A DNA stretch of 38,585 bases. Source: Prolixibacteraceae bacterium. GTDB lineage: Bacteria > Bacteroidota > Bacteroidia > Bacteroidales > Prolixibacteraceae. The notes beneath the pieces were generated by a model. The model did no database searches and was not told the DNA's origin. It was given only the letters and a program-made list of their open reading frames with translations. The stretch covers positions 1 through 38,585 of the forward strand of contig JAIBEY010000045.1 in assembly GCA_019459525.1 (NCBI GenBank), given 5' to 3'. Made by a program: the position numbers and the translations under genes. Of the stretch, positions 1-7,666 are shown in pieces (position 1 is the stretch's first letter; each line of letters begins with the position of its first letter).

Positions 1-699
1 TGCCGTAATCTGCGAAATTTCCACATCTTTGCTTTGCAGCGTATCCATAAATTCGATGGTGTATTTCTGATTTTCAGGCGGCAATCCCATCAGCATAAAA
101 AGTGAATAGCGGGCCTGATGGAGTTGACTGCGGGCAGCGTCGATGTCGTTGTTGGATTCGGCCACCTGCAATTCGGCTTTGGTTAAATCCATGCCATTTC
201 CCATACCGGTTTCGAACTGGGTATAAACCGCATTGTACAATTCGGTGGCCAGTTTTAATTGCTGGTCGCGTAGTTTCTGGAGATGAAGTGCATAAATCAC
301 TTCGATGTACCGCGATTTTACGCCAACTTTTACTTTTCGCTCTTCTTCTTGAATGTTGAATTCCAGAGCCTTTTCTTCCTCTTTCAAGGCTTTCAAACGG
401 TAGGAAGTAGTCAGCGGGAAATCAACTGATTGCGAAATACTGAGGCGTTGTTCCTGAAAAGGATCAGCAGCTTTGTTGTTGATCCCCTCTTTCATGTAGC
501 TGATTTCAGGAGAAGAAATACCGGTTTGAGTCCGCCATTCTTCTTTTTTCTGGGTCAACTGTGAGCGCATTTGGTTGATCTGTGCATTGTTTTGGATAGC
601 CTGATCAACCGCATCTTTGATGGTGAGCAATTGGGCTTTGGCAGGGTAGAAAAAAGTAAGAAGAACTGCCCAAAGCATTATTTTTGGTAAGCTGCCCAT
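1..699 (-). CDS. TolC-family outer membrane efflux protein (N-terminal part)
   Basis: The reading frame runs off the left edge, so only the first 233 residues are present. The start is an ATG at 699 followed by a signal peptide (MGSLPKIMLWAVLLTFFYPAKAQ region, cleaved after Ala-Lys-Ala). A second in-frame ATG at 678 is also possible. The mature part begins LLTIKDAVDQAIQNN, the usual N-terminal helix of TolC-like channel proteins. It continues with long amphipathic helices rich in Gln, Glu, Leu and Lys, and the segment NGMDLTKAELQVAESNNDIDAA is typical of TolC/CusC family repeats. Known role of the family: the trimeric outer-membrane duct of an RND or MFP efflux pump. The partner pump genes would lie to the left, outside the window. 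Substrate cannot be told. Confidence 0.88.
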   Translation of the reverse strand, partial: MGSLPKIMLWAVLLTFFYPAKAQLLTIKDAVDQAIQNNAQINQMRSQLTQKKEEWRTQTGISSPEISYMKEGINNKAADPFQEQRLSISQSVDFPLTTSYRLKALKEEEKALEFNIQEEERKVKVGVKSRYIEVIYALHLQKLRDQQLKLATELYNAVYTQFETGMGNGMDLTKAELQVAESNNDIDAARSQLHQARYSLFMLMGLPPENQKYTIEFMDTLQSKDVEISQITA

Positions 700-842
700 T
701 ATTTTTGGTTTTTTAAATTGATCCACAAAAGTTAGTGAAAATTAATATGAAAACTCATTTGCAAATCCACAAACATATCAGAAACCAAAAAGATTATTTC
801 GCAACCCGTTCAACGCATGATTTAAGCCAATTTTAAGAAATG

Positions 843-871
843 AAAAAGCCTCCGGAAATAACTCCGAAGGC
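843..871 (-). terminator. Rho-independent terminator downstream of the PepSY gene
   Basis: Read on the minus strand, GCCTTCGGA pairs with TCCGGAGGC (8 of 9 pairs plus a wobble) around a six-base loop and is followed by five T. It lies 86 bases after the stop of the minus-strand PepSY gene and before the TolC-like gene, so the two genes are probably separate transcription units. Confidence 0.75.
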
Positions 872-956
872 AATTCTAATCCAACATCCGTAACCGGCTG
901 AATCGGCTAACTGATACGGTGGTTCAGACTTATTTCCAAATAATCAAAATAGCGGA

Positions 957-1478
957 CTAAAACAGAAGCAACACAACAGTAAATACAATTCCGGCACCCA
1001 CCAAAATCATTCCCCTGCGAAAGGTTTTTGTATTTGGTTTAAACATCCAAAGCGATGAAATAGCCAGAAACAGAAAAACTGCACCGAAAACAAGATTAAA
1101 CCAATGGGTAGCCTTGCTGCTTATTGCTTTATGAAAATTGATAAACTTATTGAGTGGAAATATGATATCTTTTGATGTATATACCGTTAAGCCTGAGGTT
1201 TTGTTGTAAGTTCCATTCTGAAAAAAAATGACTTCGCCTTCGGTCTTAGTCACTTTGAAATCGCGCAGTTTAAGTTCTTTGCCAATAGCTTCGGTTTCCA
1301 TATTGGGTTTTAACTGCCGTTCTATCTTGACTTCACGTTTCAGGAAATCGGTATTGCGATAAATAAGCACAACTCCACTTAAGGCATAAATAACAACCAG
1401 TCCAAAGGCAAAATAGCCGATGTCGCGGTGCAAACTGCGCATGTAATAGTTGAATGATTTGCTTTTCTTGGGTTCCAT
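957..1478 (-). CDS. PepSY-associated transmembrane protein
   Basis: A 173-aa membrane protein. Visible layout: a short cationic N-terminus with SFNYYMRSLHRDIGYFAFG, a first membrane helix at about 20-42, a soluble loop of about 65 residues, a second helix near 125-145 (HWFNLVFGAVFLFLAISSLWMF) and a third at 152-173. The motif 'R-x-LH-x-DIG-x-x-x-x-G...YALSG' is the hallmark of the PepSY-TM family. Such proteins are small relatives of iron-uptake-linked or ferric-reductase-like membrane proteins. His17, His115 and His124 could bind haem, but this is inference. A Bacteroidota promoter lies about 30 bases upstream and a terminator lies downstream, so it looks monocistronic. Precise role unknown. 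Confidence 0.8.
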   Translation of the reverse strand: MEPKKSKSFNYYMRSLHRDIGYFAFGLVVIYALSGVVLIYRNTDFLKREVKIERQLKPNMETEAIGKELKLRDFKVTKTEGEVIFFQNGTYNKTSGLTVYTSKDIIFPLNKFINFHKAISSKATHWFNLVFGAVFLFLAISSLWMFKPNTKTFRRGMILVGAGIVFTVVLLLF

Positions 1479-1506
1479 AAAGTAAAATTTAATGAATGAT
1501 AAGTGT

Positions 1507-1514
1507 CAAAATTA
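1507..1514 (-). promoter_or_regulatory. Bacteroidota -7 promoter element for the PepSY gene
   Basis: The minus strand reads TAATTTTG, an exact match to TAnnTTTG, 28 bases before the ATG at 1478. No clear -33 TTTG was found at the expected distance, so confidence is moderate. Confidence 0.5.
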
Positions 1515-1726
1515 ATATGTTTTCTGAAGTTGTGCTAAAAATTACCTGTTGGATTATATTGAATATAAAAGGTTTAATATGGTATAACGTTTTAAATTTT
1601 CTTTAACCATTGCGCAAAAGTTTGATTCTTATCGATCCCCATATCGCTTTCCATCAACTGAGAATTAATTCTTATCGTATTAAACGGCAACTAAATAACA
1701 TTCCAACTTTCTTTCAGTAAAACGTA

Positions 1727-1734
1727 TATCTTTG
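1727..1734 (+). promoter_or_regulatory. Bacteroidota -7 promoter element for the ABC-F gene
   Basis: TATCTTTG matches TAnnTTTG exactly and is followed by GC, as is common in this phylum. Transcription would begin near 1740, giving a leader of about 20 bases to the ATG at 1759. The TTG inside this element (1732) could be misread as a start codon. Confidence 0.65.
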
Positions 1735-1758
1735 CGCCTTCAAAAAAAACAGGATAGA

Positions 1759-3402
1759 ATGATTTCAGTTGATGGACTTACGGTGGAGTTTGGCGGATCG
1801 GCGCTTTTTTCGGATATCTCATTTGTGATTAACGAAAAGGACCGCATTGCCTTGATGGGAAAAAACGGAGCAGGAAAATCAACACTGCTGAAGGTAATTG
1901 CCGGGGAAAGAAATCCGAACAAAGGCCGGATTTCGGCGCCCAAAGATGCTGTAATTGCCTATTTGCCACAACATTTGTTAACCGAAGACAACCGTACTGT
2001 ATTTGAAGAAGCGGCTCAGGCTTTTTCGCGCATCTATGAAATGGAACGCGAAATTGCTGCCATGAACGAAGAATTGGCCACCCGTACCGACTACGAATCA
2101 GACTATTATACCGACCTGATTGAGCGGGTTTCGACTTTAAGCGAGAAATATTATTCGATTGAAGAAATCAATTTCGACGCCGAAGTGGAGAAGATTCTGC
2201 TCGGACTGGGCTTTCTGCGCGAAGATTTTACCCGACCAACCAGCGAATTCAGCGGTGGATGGCGCATGCGCATCGAACTGGCTAAAATTCTGTTGCAAAA
2301 ACCCGACCTGATTCTTCTGGATGAGCCGACCAATCACATGGATATCGAATCCATTCAGTGGCTGGAAGACTTCCTGATCAACAGCGCCAAAGCGGTGATT
2401 GTTATTTCGCACGACCGGGCTTTTGTCGATAACATTACCACACGTACTGTTGAAGTGACGATGGGTCGCATTTACGATTATAAAGTAAACTACTCGCATT
2501 ACCTTGAGCTCCGCAAAGAGCGCAGGGAGCAGCAGCAAAAAGCATTCGACGAGCAACAAAGATTTATTGCCGATACCACCGAGTTTATTGAACGTTTCAA
2601 AGGAACCTATTCAAAGACCCTGCAAGTTCAGTCGCGTGTTAAAATGCTGGAAAAACTGGAAATCGTGGAAGTTGACGAAGTTGATACTTCCGCGCTCCGC
2701 CTGAAATTCCCACCCTCGCCCCGCTCCGGAAATTACCCGGTAATTGTAGAAGAGCTGAGTAAAAGTTACGGCGATCACCTGGTATTTAAAAATGCTTCGC
2801 TAACCATATCACGAGGCGAAAAAGTAGCTTTTGTGGGCAAAAATGGAGAGGGAAAATCGACTTTGGTAAAAGCCATCATGAGCGAAATCGATTACGACGG
2901 AAAAATGACTTTGGGGCACAACACCATGATTGGTTATTTTGCTCAAAATCAGGCTTCGTTGCTCGACGAAGAATTGACCGTTTTCCAGACCATAGACGAT
3001 GTGGCAGTAGGTGATATCCGGACCAAGATTAAAGACCTTCTCGGCGCCTTTATGTTCGGTGGCGACAGCATCACCAAAAAAGTGAAAGTGCTTTCGGGAG
3101 GCGAGCGAACCCGACTGGCAATGGTTAAACTGCTGTTGGAACCCGTGAACCTGCTGATTTTAGATGAGCCTACCAATCACCTGGATATGCGGACCAAAGA
3201 CATCCTGAAAAGTGCACTGAAAGACTTTGACGGCACGTTGATCCTGGTTTCTCACGACCGTGATTTTCTTGACGGATTGGCAGAAAAGGTATTTGAATTC
3301 GGCAACAAGCAGGTAAAAGAACACCTTTACGACATCAAAGGCTTCCTGGAGAAGAAAAAACTGGACAACCTGCGCGAGATTGAGCGCAAAAACGTGAAAT
3401 AA
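1759..3402 (+). CDS. ABC-F family ATPase (two ATP-binding cassettes)
   Basis: A soluble 547-aa protein with two ABC domains and no membrane segment. Domain 1 has Walker A GKNGAGKST (about residues 34-42), signature SGGWRMR and Walker B LILLDEPTNHMD. Domain 2 has Walker A GKNGEGKST, signature LSGGERTRLAM and Walker B LLILDEPTNHLD. The charged linker between the domains (around 230-300, RKERREQQQKAFDEQQRF) is the helical tRNA-interaction arm of ABC-F proteins. Family members bind the ribosomal E site and act as translation factors or antibiotic-protection proteins. This one resembles the housekeeping EttA/YbiT/Uup-like type rather than a dedicated resistance factor, though that distinction is inference. 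ATG 1759 was chosen because the upstream TTG at 1732 lies inside the promoter. Confidence 0.93.
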   Translation: MISVDGLTVEFGGSALFSDISFVINEKDRIALMGKNGAGKSTLLKVIAGERNPNKGRISAPKDAVIAYLPQHLLTEDNRTVFEEAAQAFSRIYEMEREIAAMNEELATRTDYESDYYTDLIERVSTLSEKYYSIEEINFDAEVEKILLGLGFLREDFTRPTSEFSGGWRMRIELAKILLQKPDLILLDEPTNHMDIESIQWLEDFLINSAKAVIVISHDRAFVDNITTRTVEVTMGRIYDYKVNYSHYLELRKERREQQQKAFDEQQRFIADTTEFIERFKGTYSKTLQVQSRVKMLEKLEIVEVDEVDTSALRLKFPPSPRSGNYPVIVEELSKSYGDHLVFKNASLTISRGEKVAFVGKNGEGKSTLVKAIMSEIDYDGKMTLGHNTMIGYFAQNQASLLDEELTVFQTIDDVAVGDIRTKIKDLLGAFMFGGDSITKKVKVLSGGERTRLAMVKLLLEPVNLLILDEPTNHLDMRTKDILKSALKDFDGTLILVSHDRDFLDGLAEKVFEFGNKQVKEHLYDIKGFLEKKKLDNLREIERKNVK

Positions 3403-3723
3403 TTTCAGATTCATTTTTTTTAGCCTGGGTTGCTTAATCAGTGGATTCTGAAAACCCCTTTCACTGGGTAAGTGGCAAGACCACCTACCTGTGATTTCAT
3501 TATCTAATTGCATCTTTCAGTCATTTGCATCTCTGCAATGATCAGACCATTACAATCCCCGACAATAAATCCACCCCTCTTTTTATTTTTAATCTTTAAA
3601 AATTCGTTTTTACCGGTAAAAAAAGGTCATTCACTGAAAAAAATGATCTTTTGCGATTACTGCACCCTAATTTTGGTAACGAATTTAATTTTCATGCGTC
3701 TATTCAACTAAAACAATCAAACT
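3403..3723 (+). other. Intergenic region between ABC-F and GIN-domain genes
   Basis: About 320 bases with no convincing gene. The right part holds a -7 element (TAATTTTG, 3668-3675). The left part contains only a weak GTGG/CCAC hairpin (about 3471-3484) without a T-tract, so no clear terminator for the ABC-F gene was found. Short ORFs here show no coding character. Confidence 0.6.
3668..3675 (+). promoter_or_regulatory. Bacteroidota -7 promoter element for the GIN-domain pair
   Basis: TAATTTTG matches TAnnTTTG exactly, 48 bases before the ATG at 3724. A TTTTG lies upstream at 3649-3653, but the 14-base spacing is shorter than the usual 19-21, so the -33 assignment is doubtful. Confidence 0.5.
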
Positions 3724-4446
3724 ATGAAACGGAATCACTTTCAACTTATCGGAGTTTTTGCGCTACTAAGCATATTACTTTCATCTTGTTGGTTTATGGG
3801 TCCATCGGTAAAAGGAAATGGCAGGGTAACCGAAGAAACCCGGGAGGTTGATGAATTCGACCAGATTAAAGTAAGCCGCGGGATGAATGTGTATATTACT
3901 CAGGGCAGTCCGGCCAAGGTTGTCGTAATTGCCGACAACAACCTGCACGAAATTATCCGTACCGATGTGGAAGGCGATGTGCTGAAAATATATACTGAAG
4001 AAAATATCCGTTGGGCCAAAGAAAAAAAAGTGATGGTAACCGTCGAGAAACTCTCCGGAGTTGATGCCAGTTCAGGAGCAAACGGTTATTCGCAAGCACA
4101 AATCATGTCGGAAAATCTGGAACTGAAAGCCACATCAGGAGCCAACCTGACAATGGATGTTAATACCACATATCTGAAAGCCAATTGTTCTTCGGGCGCG
4201 AATATCAAACTTTCGGGTCTGGCCAAAGAAGCAGAACTGGAAACATCGTCGGGTGCAAACCTGAAAGGTGCCGACTTAAAGGCAGATTATTGCAAAATGC
4301 GGGCATCCAGTGGTGGGAATGTGTCCTCAACCGTGGTCGAAAAACTTGAGGCCAAAGCATCAAGCGGGGGAAATATTATTTATTACGGCGAACCAACCTC
4401 AACAGATGTCGATACCTCATCAGGTGGTAACATCCATCGCAAATAA
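3724..4446 (+). CDS. Head GIN domain (DUF2807) lipoprotein, Asn-type repeats
   Basis: A 240-aa secreted protein. The N-terminus is a lipoprotein signal with lipobox LLSSC (Cys22), so it is probably anchored in a membrane and faces the periplasm or surface. The N-terminal half (VDEFDQIKVSRGMNVYITQG...) is the DUF2807 'GIN' head. The second half has seven rungs of about 20 residues, each ending in SSG-A/G-N (or TSGAN), which should stack as a right-handed parallel beta-helix. All seven rungs carry Asn at the last position. The family is often labelled 'putative auto-transporter adhesin', but no biochemical function is established. A close paralogue follows 47 bases downstream, and the two probably form one operon from the promoter at 3668. 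Confidence 0.88.
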   Translation: MKRNHFQLIGVFALLSILLSSCWFMGPSVKGNGRVTEETREVDEFDQIKVSRGMNVYITQGSPAKVVVIADNNLHEIIRTDVEGDVLKIYTEENIRWAKEKKVMVTVEKLSGVDASSGANGYSQAQIMSENLELKATSGANLTMDVNTTYLKANCSSGANIKLSGLAKEAELETSSGANLKGADLKADYCKMRASSGGNVSSTVVEKLEAKASSGGNIIYYGEPTSTDVDTSSGGNIHRK

Positions 4447-4493
4447 ACACAACAAAAAAATAGAAAACAGGAAACATTAAACAATTAAAACAC

Positions 4494-5213
4494 ATGAAAA
4501 CAGTCAAATTCTTTACACTTATTCTCTTTGCGGCAGCTTTATTTCAGGCCACATCTTTACAGGCCGCCCAGTCAGGCGGAAATCGCCAAACCCGCCAGAT
4601 TTCCGGATTCCACGGTATTTCGGTAAGCAGTGGAATTGATCTTTACCTGGCTCAGAAAAACACGGAAGAGGTAGTCGTTGAGGCTAATTCCGACGATTTG
4701 GATAAAATAATTACTAAAGTTGAAGCCGGAATTCTTAAAATTTATGTGAAGGAAAAATCCTGGTTAAACATGAATTGGGATAAAAATCCACGTAAGGTTT
4801 ACGTTTCGTTTAAAACGCTGGATAAGCTGGACGCTTCAGCAGGTTCTGATGTAAATGCCGAAGGAGTTCTAAAATTAGACAACCTCGATTTGGATGCCAG
4901 CAGCGGATCAGATGTCAGGCTGGAACTGGAAGCCAACGAGCTGAGCGCAGAATCGAGCAGCGGATCGGATATTACCCTGAAAGGCAATGCCAATGTGATG
5001 CAAACAAGTGCTTCGAGCGGAAGCGACATCAATGCCAGCGAGCTTCACGCGAAGAAATGTACGGCCAGTGTTTCAAGTGGTGCCGATATCCGGGTTTATG
5101 TGATCGACGAACTCGATGCCAATGCCAGTAGCGGCGGCGATATTACTTACTACGGAAATCCAAAGACCAAAGACATTAACGAGTCGAGCGGCGGCGACGT
5201 CAGCGGAAGATAA
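4494..5213 (+). CDS. Head GIN domain (DUF2807) secreted protein, Asp-type repeats
   Basis: A 239-aa paralogue of the preceding gene with the same order: an Sec signal peptide (cleavage likely after LQAAQS-like Ala-rich end, about residue 25), the GIN head (ISGFHGISVSSGIDLYLAQK) and seven beta-helix rungs. It differs in having no lipobox cysteine and in ending every rung with Asp (S-S/A-G-S/A/G-D) where the neighbour has Asn. The pair therefore looks like an ancient tandem duplication that diverged consistently at one ladder position. An Asp ladder could bind cations, but this is inference. No terminator is evident directly after the stop. Confidence 0.87.
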   Translation: MKTVKFFTLILFAAALFQATSLQAAQSGGNRQTRQISGFHGISVSSGIDLYLAQKNTEEVVVEANSDDLDKIITKVEAGILKIYVKEKSWLNMNWDKNPRKVYVSFKTLDKLDASAGSDVNAEGVLKLDNLDLDASSGSDVRLELEANELSAESSSGSDITLKGNANVMQTSASSGSDINASELHAKKCTASVSSGADIRVYVIDELDANASSGGDITYYGNPKTKDINESSGGDVSGR

Positions 5214-5526
5214 CCAACTTCAAAGTACCGTATTTAATCAAGATTAGTATTATTTAATCAGTCACCTACCGGCTGACGTGATTTGTATTGCCTAAAAGAA
5301 ACGTACCAAAAAGGAGAAAGCTATAACGGGCAACTTATAAATAGTGTAAAAAATAGAATGCCAAAGTGTAAAATAATTACACACCACTTTTTGCATTTTC
5401 ACATTAACGTGCTGATAATTAACCATTTTTAATTCTGGCACAAAACTGGTATTTACAGAAACAGGCCTGACGCCATGCAGGCTAAACAATTTCAATAAAC
5501 AAAAACAATTTTAAAAACAGAAAACC
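5214..5526 (+). other. Intergenic region with a GTGTAA-N5-TTACAC palindrome
   Basis: About 310 bases without a gene. The clearest structure is a perfect inverted repeat GTGTAA-AATAA-TTACAC at 5366-5382, of a size suited to a dimeric repressor or activator. It lies about 145 bases upstream of the next ATG. No exact TAnnTTTG promoter was found; CACTTTTTGC at about 5385-5394 is a poor match. Confidence 0.45.
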
Positions 5527-6117
5527 ATGAAAACAATTTTGAAAGTGACTTTAGCGTTCGCTTTTGTAGCATTTGCGAACACCTTATTTGCAATCGGAAA
5601 TCTGAAAGTTAACATCCAGCCGATTTCAGCAGAAAAAGCTTTGGTGGCCATTTCGAGCCTTACCGACAGCAACCTGAAAATTACAGTAGAAGACAGCAGT
5701 GGGCGCATTGTTTATTACAAAGAAGTTGCAGAACCAACGGGCGATTACCAAAAAATTTATGATTTCTCCGACCTTGAAGCAGGTAATTATAAACTTTCGG
5801 TGGAAAGCGACAGACTTACTGCTGAACGTTCGTTCGAAATTAAAAATTGGAAAATTGAAGTTGGTAAAGAAACAACTTCCCTTGAGCCATTTTTCGGATA
5901 CAATGATGGATTATTAAGATGCAGCTACCTGAACTTCCAGAAAGAAAACCTGACCTTGTATTTCTACGATAAGCAACAATTGATTTTTACCAAAGAAATT
6001 GGTCGCAATTTTAATGTTAGCGAGGCCTTAAACCTTTCGAAACTAGATAAGGGAACTTATACGGCTGTTCTTTCGACCAACAAAAAAGACTACTCCTATA
6101 ATCTTGATATTAAATAA
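5527..6117 (+). CDS. Secreted protein with tandem T9SS-sorting-like beta-sandwich domains
   Basis: A 196-aa protein with a clear signal peptide (MKTILKVTLAFAFVAFANTLFA, cleavage after residue 22). The mature part has two segments of about 80 residues. Each contains 'N/D-L-x-I/L-x-V/F-x-D...' strands and a 'L-x-x-G-x-Y-x-L/A-x-V' finish (DLEAGNYKLSVES and KLDKGTYTAVLST). That pattern recalls the Bacteroidota DUF3244 and type IX secretion C-terminal sorting fold. Here the fold is repeated and is not attached to a larger cargo, so it may be a free-standing surface or periplasmic domain protein. Function not known. The gene is flanked by the intergenic palindrome and a strong terminator, so it is monocistronic. 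Confidence 0.75.
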   Translation: MKTILKVTLAFAFVAFANTLFAIGNLKVNIQPISAEKALVAISSLTDSNLKITVEDSSGRIVYYKEVAEPTGDYQKIYDFSDLEAGNYKLSVESDRLTAERSFEIKNWKIEVGKETTSLEPFFGYNDGLLRCSYLNFQKENLTLYFYDKQQLIFTKEIGRNFNVSEALNLSKLDKGTYTAVLSTNKKDYSYNLDIK

Positions 6118-6160
6118 ATTGAGTCTCTTAGTGTTATTAAGTTGGTTTATAATTAGTTTG

Positions 6161-6193
6161 AACCTTTCAGGATGCCCTGAAAGGTTTTTTTTT
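6161..6193 (+). terminator. Rho-independent terminator after the 196-aa secreted protein gene
   Basis: AACCTTTCAGG pairs perfectly with CCTGAAAGGTT around ATGC, followed by a run of T to 6193. It also separates the plus-strand gene from the convergent porin gene. Confidence 0.9.
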
Positions 6194-6215
6194 CATCAGA
6201 TTCTGTCCAACATTT

Positions 6216-7442
6216 TTACTGAATAAACTTCGGTGTTACCGAAATCATCACATAGGCCCAGTTGTTAAATGCTCCATTTGAGCCACCTTTCAGGATTTGT
6301 AGGCTTTCTGTTCCAAACATCTGAGAATAACCGAATGCTATTTTAGTTACCGGATTAAGCGTTTGCGTCAAAGTTAAATCCAGTTCGGTGCCAAGATAAT
6401 TGTCGGCGGTTGCCGAAATTTTGGCTGCGCTGGAAAAGAAATGTACATCGGCATTGAAAGCTGTTTTGTTTTTGCTGGTAGCGAATTTCACATAGCCATC
6501 CGACAATCCGACATTATTCAGGTGGTTTCCCACATAAAAATAATCCATGAACCCATTGAATTTGTGGTTGGTGCCATACAGAGGAGTAAACGAGCTGTTC
6601 TTCTCTGTTTCGTTGTAATCGGTCCCCGACAGGATTTCGTACCCAATCAAAAACTGGCTTTTTTCAGAAGCCTGGTAAGTAGCCTCAGCCATTAAATTAT
6701 AGGCATTCATCGAATAATTGGAGCCATCTTCCCCCGTCTGAAAATACAGGTTTCCTGAAAATGCTACTTTATCAACCGGAACTTCCACATGCGTTCCAAA
6801 AGTCTGGCTGTATTTCGATTTCTGTTCGGTCCCTTCCAACACAGGTTTTCCGTTATTCAGGAACAATAAGCTAAAATTGAAGTTGTCGGTTTTGCGGTTA
6901 AGCCATATAAATTGCAAATCTTTATAGGCATCTGGCCCCTCGTACAGATTGTTTTTGCGGTTGCCTGTTTCGTGGTGTGCAATCCCGAAATGAACATTCA
7001 GCTTTTTGGCATATTTAAACAGCGCCACATCGTGCGAGCGCCCCTGTTGCGCCCAACCAACATTTCCCAGGATGCGTTGGTCATCGTAATTCAATTCCTG
7101 ACGGCCGACTTTCAGAGTCAGTGTTTTGGACAGGTTCATCTCGGCCCACGCCTGGTGAATGGACGTGGCTTTTTCTTCGTTGGCAACTTGCTGCGCCTGA
7201 TTTCCCCAAATGCGAACATCCTGCAAAACCAAACCAACTTTCAGTAAATCCATTTTGTAATCAAAATTCAGGCGGGTGCGTTGCGAAGTAAACAACGATG
7301 GATCCTGATCCTCAGCGGCCAATGCTCCATAACCGTGACTATACTCTGTTCTTGGCCGTAATTCTCCGGAAAGGCTGAATTGCGCTTTCACCTGGCTGCT
7401 TATAAAAAGGCTGCAAATCCCTATGAATATTGATTTTCTCAT
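6216..7442 (-). CDS. Alginate-export-family outer membrane beta-barrel (porin-like)
   Basis: A 408-aa protein. The chosen ATG at 7442 gives a textbook signal peptide (MRKSIFIGICSLFISSQVKA, then QFSLSGELRPRTEYSHG). The longer in-frame start at 7541 would add 33 residues encoded across the palindrome region and is rejected. The mature protein has the alternating pattern of a beta-barrel (SQRTRLNFDYKMDLLKVGLVLQDVRIWG, LTLKVGRQELNYDDQRILGNVGW) and ends in the aromatic-rich WAYVMISVTPKFIQ. This matches the Pfam 'alginate export' barrel family (PF13372), whose members export or admit diverse anions and organic molecules. It lies 224 bases downstream of nrfA on the same strand, so a link with nitrite or nitrate passage is possible but unproven. 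Confidence 0.82.
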   Translation of the reverse strand: MRKSIFIGICSLFISSQVKAQFSLSGELRPRTEYSHGYGALAAEDQDPSLFTSQRTRLNFDYKMDLLKVGLVLQDVRIWGNQAQQVANEEKATSIHQAWAEMNLSKTLTLKVGRQELNYDDQRILGNVGWAQQGRSHDVALFKYAKKLNVHFGIAHHETGNRKNNLYEGPDAYKDLQFIWLNRKTDNFNFSLLFLNNGKPVLEGTEQKSKYSQTFGTHVEVPVDKVAFSGNLYFQTGEDGSNYSMNAYNLMAEATYQASEKSQFLIGYEILSGTDYNETEKNSSFTPLYGTNHKFNGFMDYFYVGNHLNNVGLSDGYVKFATSKNKTAFNADVHFFSSAAKISATADNYLGTELDLTLTQTLNPVTKIAFGYSQMFGTESLQILKGGSNGAFNNWAYVMISVTPKFIQ

Positions 7443-7495
7443 GTGTATAAACTTTACATTTTTATTGAATAACAGGTAACATTTAAACTCGGTTT

Positions 7496-7509
7496 TGTCC
7501 GTCAGGACA
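7496..7509 (-). promoter_or_regulatory. Palindrome 1, TGTCC-N4-GGACA
   Basis: A perfect 5-bp inverted repeat with a GTCA spacer, 54-67 bases upstream of the porin ATG. The same half-sites recur at 7546. The size and symmetry suit a dimeric transcription factor. Confidence 0.6.
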
Positions 7510-7545
7510 TGAATGTCAATAGAATTATTAATAAGGGGCAATCAT

Positions 7546-7559
7546 TGTCCGTTAGGACA
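7546..7559 (-). promoter_or_regulatory. Palindrome 2, TGTCC-N4-GGACA
   Basis: A second copy with a GTTA spacer, centred exactly 50 bp from palindrome 1. It differs from palindrome 1 by a single base in the spacer. Confidence 0.6.
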
Positions 7560-7581
7560 TTAACTAACTGGATTGTATTAA

Positions 7582-7594
7582 TTCCCTACGGGAA
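7582..7594 (-). promoter_or_regulatory. Palindrome 3, TTCCC-TAC-GGGAA
   Basis: A perfect 5-bp inverted repeat with a 3-base spacer, related to but not identical with palindromes 1 and 2. It may be an operator or an RNA hairpin in the nrfA-porin intergenic transcript. Confidence 0.5.
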
Positions 7595-7631
7595 ATAGGT
7601 CATGTCAATCTGATATTTCTATTGTCATATA

Positions 7632-7644
7632 TCTCCTACGGAGA
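7632..7644 (-). promoter_or_regulatory. Palindrome 4, TCTCC-TAC-GGAGA
   Basis: A perfect 5-bp inverted repeat with the same TAC spacer as palindrome 3 and centred exactly 50 bp from it. It lies 23 bases downstream of the nrfA stop codon. No T-tract follows on the minus strand, so it is not a standard terminator. Confidence 0.5.
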
Positions 7645-7666
7645 AGTTGTAAACCTTCTATTTATA

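Noticed and set aside
7443-7541. N-terminal extension of the porin from ATG 7541
   Set aside because: It would cover palindrome 1 and put 33 extra residues before a perfect signal peptide.
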